Counted from the first letter of the stretch, positions 23,501-31,800 are shown. The stretch is 64,000 nt of DNA from Archivesica marissinica (GCA_014843695.1 CM026398.1:43517372-43581371), one strand, 5' to 3'. The notes: generated by a model from the letters alone, not told the origin. Made by a program: numbers and translations.

Positions 23501-23683
23501 GTTCAGGTGATATACACCATTCAATCCAGATATAATCAAATGTTCTCCATCTCTCGATAACAGCATGTTACGTAGACCTTTGTCTTCCATAATGTCTGCA
23601 GGCCAGGTTACAGTCTCACTTTGCAGGCCTCTAACCCATACAGTCCAGGATACACAGAGAGCCAGTCTAAGTAAATAACACAT
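2429..23683 (-). CDS. Plexin, N-terminal extracellular part (10 exons, 3' end outside window)
   Basis: Plexins are single-pass cell-surface receptors for semaphorins; the extracellular part has a sema domain followed by PSI and IPT modules, and the cytoplasmic part (not in this window) is a Rap GTPase-activating region. Ten exons were found by eye, each bounded by AG and GT and each matching the phase of the next, giving 683 codons with no stop: exons 23683-22809, 18290-18191, 15901-15692, 13566-13435, 12591-12491, 11168-11048, 9144-8979, 8497-8401, 5453-5357 and 2578-2429. Domains: signal peptide 1-19, sema about 25-440, PSI1 about 447-490, linker about 495-590, PSI2 about 598-633, start of the next Ig-like linker to 683. 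Class A versus B cannot be decided from this part. Introns run from about 340 to 4500 bases and are filled with repeats. No exon was found left of 2429, so the gene should continue beyond base 1. Confidence 0.93.
2831..3108. mobile_element. MITE with CTGTAAAA terminal repeats and TA flanks
   Basis: The left end CTGTAAAATACTAT is the near-exact inverse of the right end ATAGTGTTTTACAG, and both sides are flanked by TA (2829-2830 and 3109-3110). The interior is AT-rich with further inverted pieces (TTTAGCGA / TCGCAAAT). This fits a non-autonomous Tc1/mariner-type element. Confidence 0.7.
3276..4017. mobile_element. TTAA-flanked element with internal tandem duplications
   Basis: The left end TTAACCCTTTCCTTCATAGA mirrors the right end of the form TTCAATGAGGGAAAGGGTTAA. 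Inside are three copies of a ~122-bp left segment (3285-3600) and repeated ~117-bp right segments (3690-4017), each ending in GAAAGGGTTAA. A diverged relative without intact ends is at about 6650-6795. Confidence 0.65.
4227..4516 (+). mobile_element. SINE family A, tRNA-Thr-like head
   Basis: The head has an A-box-like TAGTCTAGTGG and a B-box-like GGTTCGATCCC. In the better copy at 20378 the anticodon stem-loop CTGGA-CTGGTAA-TCCAG gives anticodon GGT (Thr). The body and the tail (GTCGCTCATATGGGCAACCG ... AATAAACG) are not tRNA, so this is a SINE rather than a tRNA gene. Confidence 0.85.
4664..4861 (-). mobile_element. SINE family B
   Basis: Minus-strand copy; the head complement (CCACTGTGCTATCATGAC) is at the right end. 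It is followed within about 75 bases by the 60-bp array. Confidence 0.75.
4936..5312. repeat. 60-bp minisatellite, about 6 units
   Basis: Units of agattgtgacggttattttg followed by aacagaaatacgactttatc. The unit is a multiple of three, so both strands are open for 150-168 codons. It sits in the plexin intron right after exon 9. Confidence 0.93.
5357..5453 (-). CDS. Plexin exon 9 (PSI domain 2)
   Basis: A 97-base exon follows the acceptor TTGTATTTGCAG and ends before GTAGGT in phase 0. It encodes [14 protein letters not shown] followed by NQC and GC, a clear second PSI module. A 60-bp minisatellite starts about 45 bases beyond its donor, in the following intron. Confidence 0.9.
5520..5700 (-). 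mobile_element. SINE family E (fragment)
   Basis: Read on the minus strand it has a tRNA-like B box (GGTTCGAAACCCC) and the family line GTCTTCCTCCACCAATAAT. Relatives: 15352-15603, 18615-18755, 40430-40620, 50105-50305 and 54600-54787. Confidence 0.55.
5745..6060 (+). mobile_element. SINE family B 3' part, split by a TTAA element
   Basis: The tail GAACTTGTTTCACAATCAAG runs to 5839, is interrupted by the element at 5844-6016, and resumes as AACTACATTTGTATAAGC. The uninterrupted tail can be seen at 48690-48730. Confidence 0.65.
5844..6016. mobile_element. TTAA-flanked hairpin MITE inside a SINE tail
   Basis: Flanked by TTAA at 5840-5843 and 6017-6020. Its ends CACTTAACC and GGTTACGGG are imperfect inverted repeats. 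The inside has the GATCAG-centred hairpin words (GTCTGATCTGGCTCTATGCT) shared with the family at 14393, 17888, 48490 and 56439. Confidence 0.65.
6117..6360 (+). mobile_element. SINE family C, tRNA-derived
   Basis: The head has GATTAGCGCAGTGGTTAGC (A-box-like) and GGTTCGATCTT (B-box-like). The body is GTGGGTTTTCTCCAGGTACT and the tail AAGTTGTTAGAGCTTGCTTC. Copies: 27327-27535, 32413-32620 and 43715-43920 (minus). Confidence 0.8.
6361..8400. other. Plexin intron between exons 9 and 8
   Basis: Contains a diverged relative of the 3276-4017 element (about 6650-6795). Nothing else was recognised; the short open frames at 6962-7261 are not supported by splice sites or family resemblance. Confidence 0.5.
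8401..8497 (-). CDS. Plexin exon 8 (linker end, PSI2 start)
   Basis: A 97-base exon lies between acceptor TTGTTATTCCAG and donor GTACGG. Read in phase 1 it gives [11 protein letters not shown] ... [11 protein letters not shown], the last strand of the linker and the first cysteine of PSI2 (plexins usually have FxFYxCxxxxxC here). It joins exon 9 with the frame preserved. Confidence 0.85.
8662..8872 (+). mobile_element. SINE family B
   Basis: Head GATAGCGTTCGCTTCAGG and B-box-like GAGTTCGAGCCCC, body CTCTCTCCCTCGTGGC, tail AGAACTTGTTTCGCAATCG. A short head fragment of the same family is at about 9161-9215. Confidence 0.8.
8979..9144 (-). CDS. Plexin exon 7 (linker between PSI1 and PSI2)
   Basis: A 166-base exon follows acceptor CAGCTTCAG and ends before GTACTAAT in phase 1. 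It encodes an Ig-like linker with DVEISCIFH and [11 protein letters not shown], matching the plexin pattern of a cysteine strand followed by G-V/I-x-C-x-x-P. GTACTA is not an ideal donor, but the phase fits the next exon exactly. Confidence 0.85.
9868..9976. mobile_element. TTAA-type hairpin MITE, right half
   Basis: Contains the palindromic core GACGGCTCGTCACGAGCCGG flanked by GCAGATCCTGATGA and its inverse, and ends GGGGTTGAAAGGGTTAA. The left half is missing. Confidence 0.7.
10082..10285. mobile_element. TTAA-flanked hairpin MITE
   Basis: Ends CCCATTCAACCCCAAG and GTGGGGTTGAAAGGG are inverted repeats, with TTAA on both sides (10078-10081, 10286-10289). The right half has the same long hairpin as the copies at 9868 and 13701. 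Confidence 0.8.
10759..10812. repeat. GT/GC-rich microsatellite
   Basis: Run of gtgtgtgtgtgtgcgtgcgt with further gtgc units, abutting a SINE A copy. Confidence 0.85.
10813..10990 (-). mobile_element. SINE family A, internally deleted
   Basis: Tail on the left, tRNA-like head on the right. About 100 bases between the CCCATTCCAGA segment and the GGGGGATCGAA segment are missing compared with the copy at 13100. Confidence 0.75.
11048..11168 (-). CDS. Plexin exon 6 (PSI domain 1 end, linker start)
   Basis: A 121-base exon follows the acceptor AATTTTCTACAG and ends before GTATAG. Its first base completes the arginine codon of exon 5. It continues with RCSTNGTC, a conserved tryptophan (SQW) and [12 protein letters not shown], which is how the PSI1-to-linker passage (CPxIxxxxP) looks in plexins. 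Confidence 0.88.
11666..11843. mobile_element. Mariner-like MITE (CAGTnAAACCT ends)
   Basis: Starts CAGTTAAACCTATCTTAAGC, ends ACATGTTTCACTG, flanked by TA on both sides. Inside it repeats TGGCTGCTTA. Sister copies are at 42882-43059 and 63479-63656. Confidence 0.8.
11888..12003. repeat. 33-bp perfect inverted repeat
   Basis: The arms 11888-11920 and 11971-12003 appear perfectly complementary, with core GAGTGAATATGGAATATATC, separated by 50 bases. Related inverted pieces (AGTGAGATATAATCCATAT) recur near 12410-12450, so the whole may be an unclassified element of about 600 bp. Confidence 0.75.
12491..12591 (-). CDS. Plexin exon 5 (PSI domain 1, first half)
   Basis: A 101-base exon follows the acceptor TATATCTTCAG and ends AG before GTAGGA (phase 2). 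It encodes [14 protein letters not shown] followed by DPYCGWC, the cysteine and tryptophan pattern that defines a plexin/semaphorin/integrin (PSI) module directly after a sema domain. Confidence 0.93.
13100..13382 (-). mobile_element. SINE family A, near full length
   Basis: Tail ACGTTTATTTATCGTCGCTA on the left, tRNA-like head (GGATCGAACCTGCGATCC ... GACTACAGAT) on the right. Confidence 0.85.
13435..13566 (-). CDS. Plexin exon 4 (end of sema)
   Basis: A 132-base exon (44 codons, phase 0 at both ends) lies between acceptor GTGTTTAG and donor GTAGGT. It encodes the last sema strands (AVVYPNM ... [11 protein letters not shown]) leading into PSI1. An alternative AG three bases downstream would break the frame, so the upstream AG was chosen. 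Confidence 0.9.
13645..14140 (+). repeat. Dispersed repeat W, interrupted
   Basis: The start (CATTCTATGTCATAATG ... GCGATTGCATCC) and the rest (ATTGTGTTATTTAATCAATT ... TTCGCC) match the copy at 33258-33545. The interruption is the TTAA element at 13701-13938. Class unknown. Confidence 0.7.
13701..13938. mobile_element. TTAA-flanked hairpin MITE nested in repeat W
   Basis: Ends CCCATTCAACCCCAAGTA and GTGGTGTTGAAAGGG; TTAA at 13697-13700 and 13939-13942. Copies of W without this insert read ATGCGTCCTTAAATTGTG with a single TTAA, so the TTAA is a target duplication, as for piggyBac-type transposition. Confidence 0.88.
14290..14388. mobile_element. Chimeric fragment of hairpin MITE and mariner-like MITE
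   Basis: Starts like the TTAACCCTTTGCATG hairpin family and switches after GCAAACAGCATCTG to the mariner-like MITE interior (TATTAAGCAGCCAGATTCC). Confidence 0.55.
14393..14630. mobile_element. TTAA-flanked double-hairpin MITE
   Basis: Ends CACTTTGCACGCTAGCGGCA and CTCAGCAGGCAAAGTG, flanked by TTAA (14389-14392, 14631-14634). The interior holds two hairpin arms built on CAGATCAGACG and on AGCAAACAACATAG. Confidence 0.8.
14705..14930. repeat. AT-rich palindromic tandem repeat
   Basis: Repeats of ttataatataatattatac plus agatttta; each unit is nearly self-complementary. Confidence 0.9.
15352..15603 (+). mobile_element. SINE family E, tRNA-derived, tailed
   Basis: Head CATGGTCGAGTGGTTACGG with B-box-like GGGTTCCAGCCCC. 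The tail CCGGTAGCGACGTTAAATAA plus an A-rich end closely matches the tail of SINE A. Confidence 0.75.
15692..15901 (-). CDS. Plexin exon 3 (sema)
   Basis: A 210-base exon (70 codons, phase 0 at both ends) lies between the acceptor CATTTTGTAG and the donor GTATGATTT. It encodes the end of the sema propeller, including YLCNKD and the strand [12 protein letters not shown], which closely matches the conserved plexin FLGTxxGRI/LxK motif. Confidence 0.92.
15964..16172 (+). mobile_element. SINE family B
   Basis: Complete head to tail. A minus-strand head fragment of the same family (16173-16232) follows directly, giving a tail-to-tail arrangement. Confidence 0.8.
16415..17835. repeat. 42/48-bp satellite array, copy 1
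   Basis: Units of acaaacatttattaatcatt plus tcaatgtgtcgcagtcacat in short and long forms. The left part is heterogeneous (GTTCCGCAG) and the right part uniform (GTGTCGCAG). The same unit forms the array at 21355-22395. Confidence 0.95.
17888..18122. mobile_element. TTAA-type double-hairpin MITE, right end lost
   Basis: TTAA at 17884-17887 precedes CCCTTTGCCTCCTGCTGAG. Two hairpins follow: CAAACAACATAGATC with its inverse, then CAAACAGCATAAAGC with CGTCTGATC and its inverse. The expected right terminal repeat is degraded. Confidence 0.75.
18191..18290 (-). CDS. Plexin exon 2 (sema)
   Basis: A 100-base exon follows the acceptor TTTGTATTGCAG and ends before GTAAGATT. It completes the split arginine codon of exon 1 and encodes 33 residues with the plexin-typical [10 protein letters not shown] segment; its cysteines are expected to pair in the sema fold. 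It ends in phase 0. A 20-bp tandem array begins about 50 bases upstream of its acceptor. Confidence 0.9.
18343..18540. repeat. 20-bp minisatellite beside plexin exon 2
   Basis: About nine units of gggctcaagctagatctgca, lying just upstream (in transcript sense) of the exon 2 acceptor. Confidence 0.92.
18615..18755 (-). mobile_element. SINE family E fragment
   Basis: Contains GGGATTCAAACCTACAGTAG (complement of a B box) and GAGGGGCAAGGGTC as in other E copies. Confidence 0.45.
18760..19299. other. Plexin intron 1 sequence, no recognised element
   Basis: The short open frame at 18842-19039 has no supporting family pattern. Confidence 0.5.
19304..19914. mobile_element. TTAA-flanked long MITE (AGCAGCATTACATCG ends)
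   Basis: Left end AGCAGCATTACATCGTA is the inverse of right end TACGATGTAATGCTGCT, flanked by TTAA at 19300-19303 and 19915-19918. The 611-bp interior includes the small palindrome CCCCGCGAGGGG followed by a GATA run; no transposase. Sister copy at 62349-62931. Confidence 0.85.
20378..20645 (+). mobile_element. SINE family A, best tRNA-like head
   Basis: Head GATCTGTAGTCCAGTGGTAA, anticodon arm CTGGACTGGTAATCCAG and B-box-like GGTTCGATCCC, then the family body and tail. Confidence 0.87.
20646..21354. other. Plexin intron 1 sequence with an imperfect inverted repeat
   Basis: Around 20875-21005, TATACACAGTCACAAGACAC faces GTCTTGTGCCTGTGGGTATA, with an inner GACTATATGACCATA pair. Otherwise nothing recognised. 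Confidence 0.5.
21355..22395. repeat. 42/48-bp satellite array, copy 2
   Basis: Same unit and same short/long alternation as 16415-17835, in the neighbouring plexin intron. Confidence 0.95.
22396..22808. other. Start of plexin intron 1, no recognised element
   Basis: AT-rich sequence between the satellite and the exon 1 donor. Confidence 0.5.
22809..23683 (-). CDS. Plexin exon 1: signal peptide and first two thirds of sema domain
   Basis: This 875-base exon encodes 291 residues plus two bases. I prefer the ATG at 23683 because it gives a standard signal peptide ([19 protein letters not shown]). An in-frame ATG at 23725 would add 14 residues. The sema blades show plexin hallmarks: a [18 protein letters not shown] first strand, a cysteine pair around [19 protein letters not shown], and RIAQIC followed by a [10 protein letters not shown] strand. 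The exon ends AG before GTAAGG, in phase 2. The promoter side (right) has a 21-bp minisatellite from about 23765 and no recognised core promoter. Confidence 0.93.
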
Positions 23684-23764
23684 CTCTATACGATGCTGTA
23701 ATGAAAAGAAGGCAAGTTTATACATCGGTTAAACAAAAGGATAGCAGTATCATAAAACATTGAA

Positions 23765-24052
23765 ATGCTATTCCAGATATAATAACATGCCTTACAAATA
23801 TAATAACGTGTCATCCAGATATAATATCATGTCATTCAGATATAATAACATGTCATCCAGATATAATATCATGTCATTCAGATATAATAACATGTCATTC
23901 AGATATAATATCATGGCTTACAGATATAATAACGTGTCATTCAGATATAATAACATGTCATTCAGATATAATATCATGGCTTACAGATATAATAATGTGT
24001 CATTCAGATATAACAACATGTCATTCAGATATAATACCATGTCGTTCTCTTC
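23765..24052. repeat. 21-bp minisatellite upstream of the plexin start
   Basis: About 14 units of cattcagatataataacatg. Open in one plus frame because the unit is divisible by three; not a gene. Confidence 0.92.
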
Positions 24053-24164
24053 TTGACAATTGAACCATTCTCCAATGACAGCTATGATGCTAATATAAGT
24101 ACATCTTGGAACAATCACATATTTTAACTACCCATACATATATTTATTAAATAACACACATTTA

Positions 24165-24640
24165 AAACCAATCAAATGATATTCCAAAATAATGTTTTCT
24201 CAATAACATCCATCCATTACAAACCTATCAAATGATATTCCAAAATAATGGTTTCCCAGTAACATCCATTACAAACCTATCAAATGATATTCCAAAATAA
24301 TGTTTTCCCAATAACATCCATTACAAACCTATCAAATGATATTCCAAAATAATGTTTTCTCAATAACATCCATTACAAACCTATCAAATGATATTCCACA
24401 ATAATGTTTTCCCAATAACATCCATTACAAACCAATCAAATGATATTCCAAACTAATGTTTTCTCAATAACATCCATCCATTACAAACCTATCAAATGAT
24501 ATTCCAAAATAATGTTTTCTCAATAACATCCATTACAAACCTATCAAATGATATTCCAAAATAATGGTTTCCCAGTAACATCAATTACAAACCTATCAAA
24601 TGATATTCCAAAATAATGTTTTCACAGTAATTTCCATTAC
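24165..24640. repeat. About 52-bp minisatellite, eight to nine units
   Basis: Units contain caaatgatattccaaaataa and gttttctcaataacatccat with small length variants. Confidence 0.92.
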
Positions 24641-25059
24641 AGGCATTTCAATTTACTGGAATAAATGTGCTGGAACAGAATACGTCCCAAGTCATGTTTA
24701 ATGAGACTGCTGTGCATCATTGTACGCAGAATGAATGAGATAACACATATAATTCCTTCCTTCACACTTTATTTACTGTAAAGCATACCTCTATGTAATA
24801 CTACTAAATATGCTGTCCTTGTATTTCAAGCCTTCACAACTTAACATTACAGTTACTTAGAGCTGTGAGCCTATCAATTAATAGAGAGCAGACTGACACA
24901 TACTGACCCCTATCTAATTTTAGTTAAGCCTCATCTGGTTCTATTATGTGTCTGTGTGTCATGAACAGCATAGGATATATCTGTGTATAGTCTCATTAAG
25001 ATTATGGTTATGTACAGTGAAGAACCTATAAATAAGAGACATCGGTCAGTTACTGCCCC
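24641..25059. other. Intergenic, no recognised element
   Basis: No gene or repeat structure seen between two minisatellites. Confidence 0.5.
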
Positions 25060-26932
25060 TGAATACTCCCTCCACGGGAGTCATAGACAAACACCACTAC
25101 TACATCCCCTCCACGCGAGTCATAGACAAACACAACTACTACATCCCCTCCACGCGAGTCATAGACAAACACCACTACTACATCCCCTCCACACGAGTCA
25201 TAGACAAACACCACTACTACATCCCCTCCACGCGAGTCATAGACAAACACCACTACTACATCTCCTCCATGCGAGTCATAGACAAACACCAATACACCCC
25301 TCCACAGTCATAGACAAACACCACTACTACATCCCTCCACGCGAGTCATAGACAAACACCACTACATCCCCTCCATGCGAGTCATAGACAAACACCACTA
25401 CTACACCCCCTCCATGCGAGTCATAGACAAACACCACTACTACATCCCTCCATGCGAGTCATAGACAAACACACTACTACATCCCCACCATGCGAGTCAT
25501 AGACAAACACCACTACTACACCCCTCCATGCGAGTCATAGACAAACATCACTACTACATCCCTCCACGCGAGTCATAGACAAACACCACTTATACATCCC
25601 CTCCACGCGAGTCATAGACAAACACCACTTACACCACACATCCCCTCCACGCGAGTCATAGACAAACACCACTACACACCCCACCGAGTCATAGAAAACA
25701 CACTATACATCCTCCGCGAGTCATAGACAAACACCACTACTACATCCCCTCCACGCGAGTCATAGACAAACACCACTACTACATCCCCTCCACGCGAGTC
25801 ATAGACAAACACCACTTCTACATCCCCTCCACACGAGTCATAGACAAACACCACTACTACATCCCCTCCACGCGAGTCATAGACAAACACCACTACTACA
25901 TCCCCTCCACACGAGTCATAGACAAACACCACTACTACATCCCCTCCATGCGAGTCATAGACAAACACCACTACTACATCCCCTCCACCTGAGTCATAGA
26001 CAAACACCACTACTACATCCCCTCCACGCGAGTCATAGACAAACACCACTACTACATCCCCTCCACGCGAGTCATAGACAAACACCACTACTACACCCTC
26101 CAGCGAGTCATAACAAACACCATATACATCCCCTCCACGCGAGTCATAGACAAACACCACTAAGTACTACATCCCCTCCACGCGAGTCATAGACAAACAT
26201 CACTACTATACCCCGTCCAAGCGAGTCATAGACACACACCACTTATACACCTCCTCCACGTGAGTCATAGACAAACATCACTACTACACCCCCTCCATGC
26301 GAGTCATAGACAAACATCACTTCTACATCCCCTCCACCTGAGTCATAGACAAACACCACTTCTACATCCCCTCCATGCGAGTCATAGACAAACACCACTT
26401 CTACCGGAGTCATAGACAAACATCACTTCTACATCCCCTCCACCTGAGTCATAGGCAAACACCACTTATACACCCCTCCACCTGAGTCATAGACAAACAC
26501 CACTTCTACATCCCCTCCACGCGAGTCATAGACACACATCACTTCTACATCCCCTCCACGCGAGTCATAGACAAACACCACGTCTACATCCCCTCCACCT
26601 GAGTCATAGACAAACACCACTTCTACACCCCCTCCACCTGAGTCATAGACAAACACCACTTCTACATCCCCTCCACCTGAGTCATAGACTAACACCACTA
26701 CTACATCCCCTCCACACGAGTCATAGACTAACACCACGTCTACATCCCCTCCACCTGAGTCATAGACAAACACAACTTCTACATCCCCAGAATCATAGAC
26801 AAACACAACTTCTACATCCCCCAGTCATAGACAAACACAACTTCTACATCCCCAGAGTCTCTACATCCCCAGAGTCATAGACACATATAACTTCTACATC
26901 CCCCAGAGTTATAGTCAAACACAACTTCTGCA
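25060..26932. repeat. 39-bp minisatellite, degenerate to the right
   Basis: About 48 units of ccctccacgcgagtcataga plus caaacaccactactacat. Several units around 25260-25740 and 26090-26130 carry single-base and multi-base losses, which end the open frames seen on the minus strand. Confidence 0.93.
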
Positions 26933-27326
26933 TCCCCAGCTCCACTGGTGGCAGTTCATAAAACAAAATTGCAGAAATAAAGAGCAGCAATAATATTGTA
27001 GAATACGGTAGAATACGAGATAGTCAGATTTACATGAGAAACTTCCTGTTTGGATTTCCCTTGAGCACTTCACACAGGATATTGTCCTACAATGTTACAA
27101 CTTATAACATCAGCGTGCCGCTAATCATCAGACCCTAATTACATGTAATCTAGGATTTAGTGTCGTATAATTTAATGGCGGTCAAATAGATACACTCTCA
27201 ATCACAAGTACTTTATTCAATTAATATCATCGTTTGTCTTATTACAAAACAAGTTGTTTATATATAAATACTCTACAACAGGGCTCTAGTAACATCAATG
27301 AGACATAACACAATCAACAAAGTGTC

Positions 27327-27535
27327 TAATTGGTCACCAATGCAACCCGGGTTCGATCCTCAGACCGGGAAGTATGTGAGTACGGTGGTCGCCAGGTCGG
27401 ACATGTGGGTTTTCTCCGGATACTCCGGTTTCCTCCCACACGAATGACCACATTTACGCTTTCATCCGCGCCAACGAGAGTGATTAATACAAGTTGTTAA
27501 AACTTGATTCGCAATCGTTGTAAAATAAATAAATA
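27327..27535 (+). mobile_element. SINE family C, head truncated
   Basis: Starts near CACCAATGCAACCCGGGTTC and keeps the body and the AACTTGATTCGCAATCG tail with an A-rich end. Confidence 0.75.
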
Positions 27536-27724
27536 AATTTACTCGGTCAGCTGGTGGTTTATAATATTCAGAGCCAACTATTAATCACACAATATAAATA
27601 TTTTCATATTGTTATTTAATGCATTTTATTGCAGATGATTATACAGCAATTCATTGCATAAAGATCTGTAATAAAATGCACGAAATAAGATGATATGAAT
27701 AGGGTTTATTCTACAGTGGTAAAA

Positions 27725-27850
27725 AGGGCAGGGTAGGTCAAAAAGGGGACAGGGTGGGTCAAAAAAGGGGCAGGGTGGGTCAAAAATGGGACATGGTGGG
27801 TCAGAAAAGGGGCAGGGTGGGTCAGAAGTGGCAGGGTGGGTCAGAAAAGC
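27725..27850. repeat. About 20-bp minisatellite
   Basis: Units of gggtgggtcaaaaaggggac with variable length. Confidence 0.85.
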
Positions 27851-29035
27851 AAGGTGCAATTTGAGTTGCGAGACAGGGTATTTTGGGGTTAGCCCCTAGA
27901 AAATTTTGCAACCGTTTTCCAACAATGAAAGATGGCATTTTCTCTGCCATCGGTTGCGTTTCGTATTCCTGCGTAGTTAGATGTACTTTTGTAATTTAAC
28001 TATTTTCTGACTACCATGAACAGTTAATTATTAAACCCAACTGTTTACAGAATGTAATTTCCTATTATATGGTATTTGCCCCCAAATATTTGCCTCCAAA
28101 ACTGAGTATTTCAACTAATAAACAAACGTCGTATACGCGGTTTGTTGACATAACAAAATAATGTAAACATCCATGCGTAATACAACCTGTGTATCCCGAA
28201 TAACGAGATTTATTGTACAGATTTACAGTTATATCTCACATTTGTTCCTATGCATATTTATTTGTAATCTAATCTTAGTTAAATTTATTATCTCTAAGCG
28301 ACAGTATCAAGCGTTTAGTATTGACTACAATGACAAAGAAATGTCAATTCAGGAGCGTGGATGACTGGTATATGAAATCCTACATTCACTTTTGAAAGTG
28401 TGTAGACCACAAACACATTGTTTATTGATTCAATATTTGTATTCGAATGTATTCGGAAGAACTTGTAGTAGCAATACGTGAACAATGCATTTTTTTGAAT
28501 TTTTACGATGTAATGTCGCTTTAAGTGATATAGTTATTAATTTTGACAGCAAACAGAAACTAACTATACCGGAACTATTTCTTATTACGGACGTTCACAC
28601 TAACATAAGTGGTTTTGCAGATGTTGAATGTAGTGAAATGAGGCTCCCGTACGCCACTCGTGGAAATACAAATTTCGGTGGTCACTCGATGAAATAATAA
28701 CCTATCTTATACAAATAAACACAAATATCCTCTATTTTCCGCCTTGAAAAGCTCAAGATCAAAATAAAAAGATATATATGAATGCAGAGCATCAGTGAAT
28801 AGGAGCATAATTTAGAACACCACATGTTGAACCTTCAAGATGTTAGAGGAACTTCTGGACACACGAAACCGACCAAGTCATGACAATAACTGGTCATCTT
28901 TACCCATACATACCCAAGCTAACCATTCTATCGGGTATCTACTGATCTATCCAACAGCGAACGAAACATGAATCAGTTCCCTCCACACTACATGTAATTC
29001 AGTTTTGCAGACTTAATTAAATATTAAGGAAACCT
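27851..29035. other. Intergenic, mostly unique
   Basis: Near 28507-28525 it contains ACGATGTAATGTCGCTTTAA, the right end of a TTAA element related to the one at 49446; no matching left end was found. The short open frames have no support. Confidence 0.45.
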
Positions 29036-29975
29036 ACCCATTATAACTGCATCTTCAGAAGTCACACCCAGCATAGCTGCATCTTCAGAATTCATACCCA
29101 GCATAGCTGCATCTTCAGAATTCATACCCAGCATAGCTGCATCTTCAGAATTCATACCCAGCATAGCTGCATCTTCAGAACTCATACCCAGCATAGCTAC
29201 ATCTTCAGAATTCATATCCAGCATAGCTGCATCTTCAGAATTCATACCCAGCATAGCTGCATCTTCAGAATTCATACCCAGCATAGCTGCATCTTCAGAA
29301 TTCATACCCAGCATAGCTGCATCTTCAGAACTCATACCCAGCATAGCTACATCTTCAGAATTCATATCCAGCATAGCTGCATCTTCAGAATTCATACCCA
29401 GCATAGCTGCATCTTCAGAATTCATACCCAGCATAGCTGCATCTTCAGAATTCATACCCAGCATAGCTGCATCTTCAGAACTCATACCCAGCATAGCTAC
29501 ATCTTCAGAATTCATATCCAGCATAGCTGCATCTTCAGAATTCATACCCAGCATAGCTGCATCTTCAGAATTCATACCCAGCATAGCTGCATCTTCAGAA
29601 TTCATACCCAGCATAGCTGCATCTTCAGAATTCATACCCAGCATAGCTGCATCTTCAGAATTCATACCCAGCATAGCTACATCTTCAGAATTCATACCCA
29701 GCATAGCTGCATCTTCAGAATTCATACCCAGCATAGCTGCATCTTCAGAATTCATACCCAGCATAGCTGCATCTTCAGAATTCATACCCAGCATAGCTGC
29801 ATCTTCAGAATTCATACCCAGAATAGCTGTATCTTTAGAATTCATGCACAGCATATCTGCATATTCAGAACTCATACCCAGCATAGCTGCATCTTCAGAA
29901 CTCATACCCAGCATATCTGCATCTTCAGAATTCATACCCAGCAAAGCTGTATCTTCAGAATTCATACAGACATAC
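29036..29975. repeat. 30-bp satellite, about 31 units
   Basis: Unit gcatagctgcatcttcagaa plus ttcataccca. A higher-order block of about five units recurs (marked by the gctac and ttcatatcca variants near 29200, 29350 and 29500). Open on both strands in one frame each. Confidence 0.95.
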
Positions 29976-30014
29976 AATCTAGGTCAACAGGACAATCAAG
30001 TTGTATAATAGAAA

Positions 30015-31800
30015 CTTATAATCTAGGTCACCACAATGCCATGTGGTTGTAGCATGGATATTTATGAACTAGGTCACACAGGGCCAGAGGTTGTAGCATA
30101 GGAACTTAATAAATAGGTCACACAGGGCCATGTGGTTGTAGTATAGAAACTTATTATCTAGGTCACACTGTGACACAGGACCATGTGGTTGTAGTATAGC
30201 AAACACTTATAATCTAGGTCACCACAGAACCATGTGATTGTAGAATAGAAATATATAATATAGATTACACAGAACCATGTGGTTGTAGTATAGAAACGTG
30301 TAATATAGATCACACAGAACCATTTGGTTGTAGTATAGAAACATGTAACATAGATCACACAGAACCATTTGGTTGTAGTATAGAAACGTGTAACATAGAT
30401 CACACAGAACCATGTGGTTGTAGTATAGAAACGTGTAATATAGATCACACAGAACCATGTGGTTGTAGTATAGAAACGTGTAACATAGATCACACAGAAC
30501 CATTTGGTTGTAGTATAGAAACGTGTAATATAGATCACACAGAACCATGTGGTTGTAGTATAGAAACGTGTAATATAGATCACACAGAACCATGTGGTTG
30601 TAGTATAGAAACGTGTAACATAGATCACACAGAACCATTTGGTTGTAGTATAGAAACGTGTAATATAGATCACACAGAACCATTTGGTTGTAGTATAGAA
30701 ACATGTAACATAGATCACACAGAACCATTTGGTTGTAGTATAGAAACGTGTAATATAGATCACACAGAACCATTTGGTTGTAGTATAGAAACGTGTAATA
30801 TAGATCACACAGAACCATGTGGTTGTAGTATAGAAACGTGTAATATAGATCACACAGAACCATGTGGTTGTAGTATAGAAACGTGTAATATAGATCACAC
30901 AGAACCATTTGGTTGTAGTATAGAAACGTGTAATATAGATCACACAGAACCATTTGGTTGTAGTATAGAAACGTGTAATATAGATCACACAGAACCATTT
31001 GTTGTAGTATAGAAACATGTAACATAGATCACACAGAACCATTTGGTTGTAGTATAGAAACGTGTAATATAGATCACACAGAACCATTTGGTTGTAGTAT
31101 AGAAACGTGTAATATAGATCACACAGAACCATGTGGTTGTAGTATAGAAACGTGTAATATAGATCACACAGAACCATGTGGTTGTAGTATAGAAACGTGT
31201 AATATAGATCACACAGAACCATTTGGTTGTAGTATAGAAACGTGTAATATAGATCACACAGAACCATTTGGTTGTAGTATAGAAACGTGTAATATAGATC
31301 ACACAGAACCATTTGGTTGTAGTATAGAAACGTGTAATATAGATCACACAGAACCATTTGGTTGTAGTATAGAAACGTGTAACATAGATCACACAGAACC
31401 ATTTGGTTGTAGTATAGAAACGTGTAATATATATTACACAGAACCATTTGGTTGTAGTATAGAAACGTGTAATATATATTACACAGAACCATTTAGTTGG
31501 AGTATAGAAACATGTAACATAGATCACACAGAACCATGTGGTTGTAGTATAGAAACATGTAACATAGATCACACAGAACCATGTGGTTGTAGTATAGAAA
31601 CGTGTAATATAGATCACACAGAACCATTTGATTGTAGAATAGAAATGTGTAATATAGATCACACAGAACCATGTGATTGTAGTATAGAAATGTGTAATAT
31701 AGATCACACAGAACCATGTGGTTGTAGTATAGAAACTTATAATATAGGTACAACACATGGCCATATAGTTCTAGCATTGAAACTTATCATCTAGGTCAGA
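30015..31800. repeat. 45-bp satellite, about 39 units
   Basis: Unit agaaccatttggttgtagta plus tagaaacgtgtaatatagat plus cacac, very uniform. It has no minus-strand stops, which produces the 444-codon open frame. Confidence 0.95.

Noticed and set aside
30158..31777. Open frames up to 444 codons (minus)
   Set aside because: 45-bp satellite; the same repeat peptide appears in two frames because of a single-base slip near 31000.
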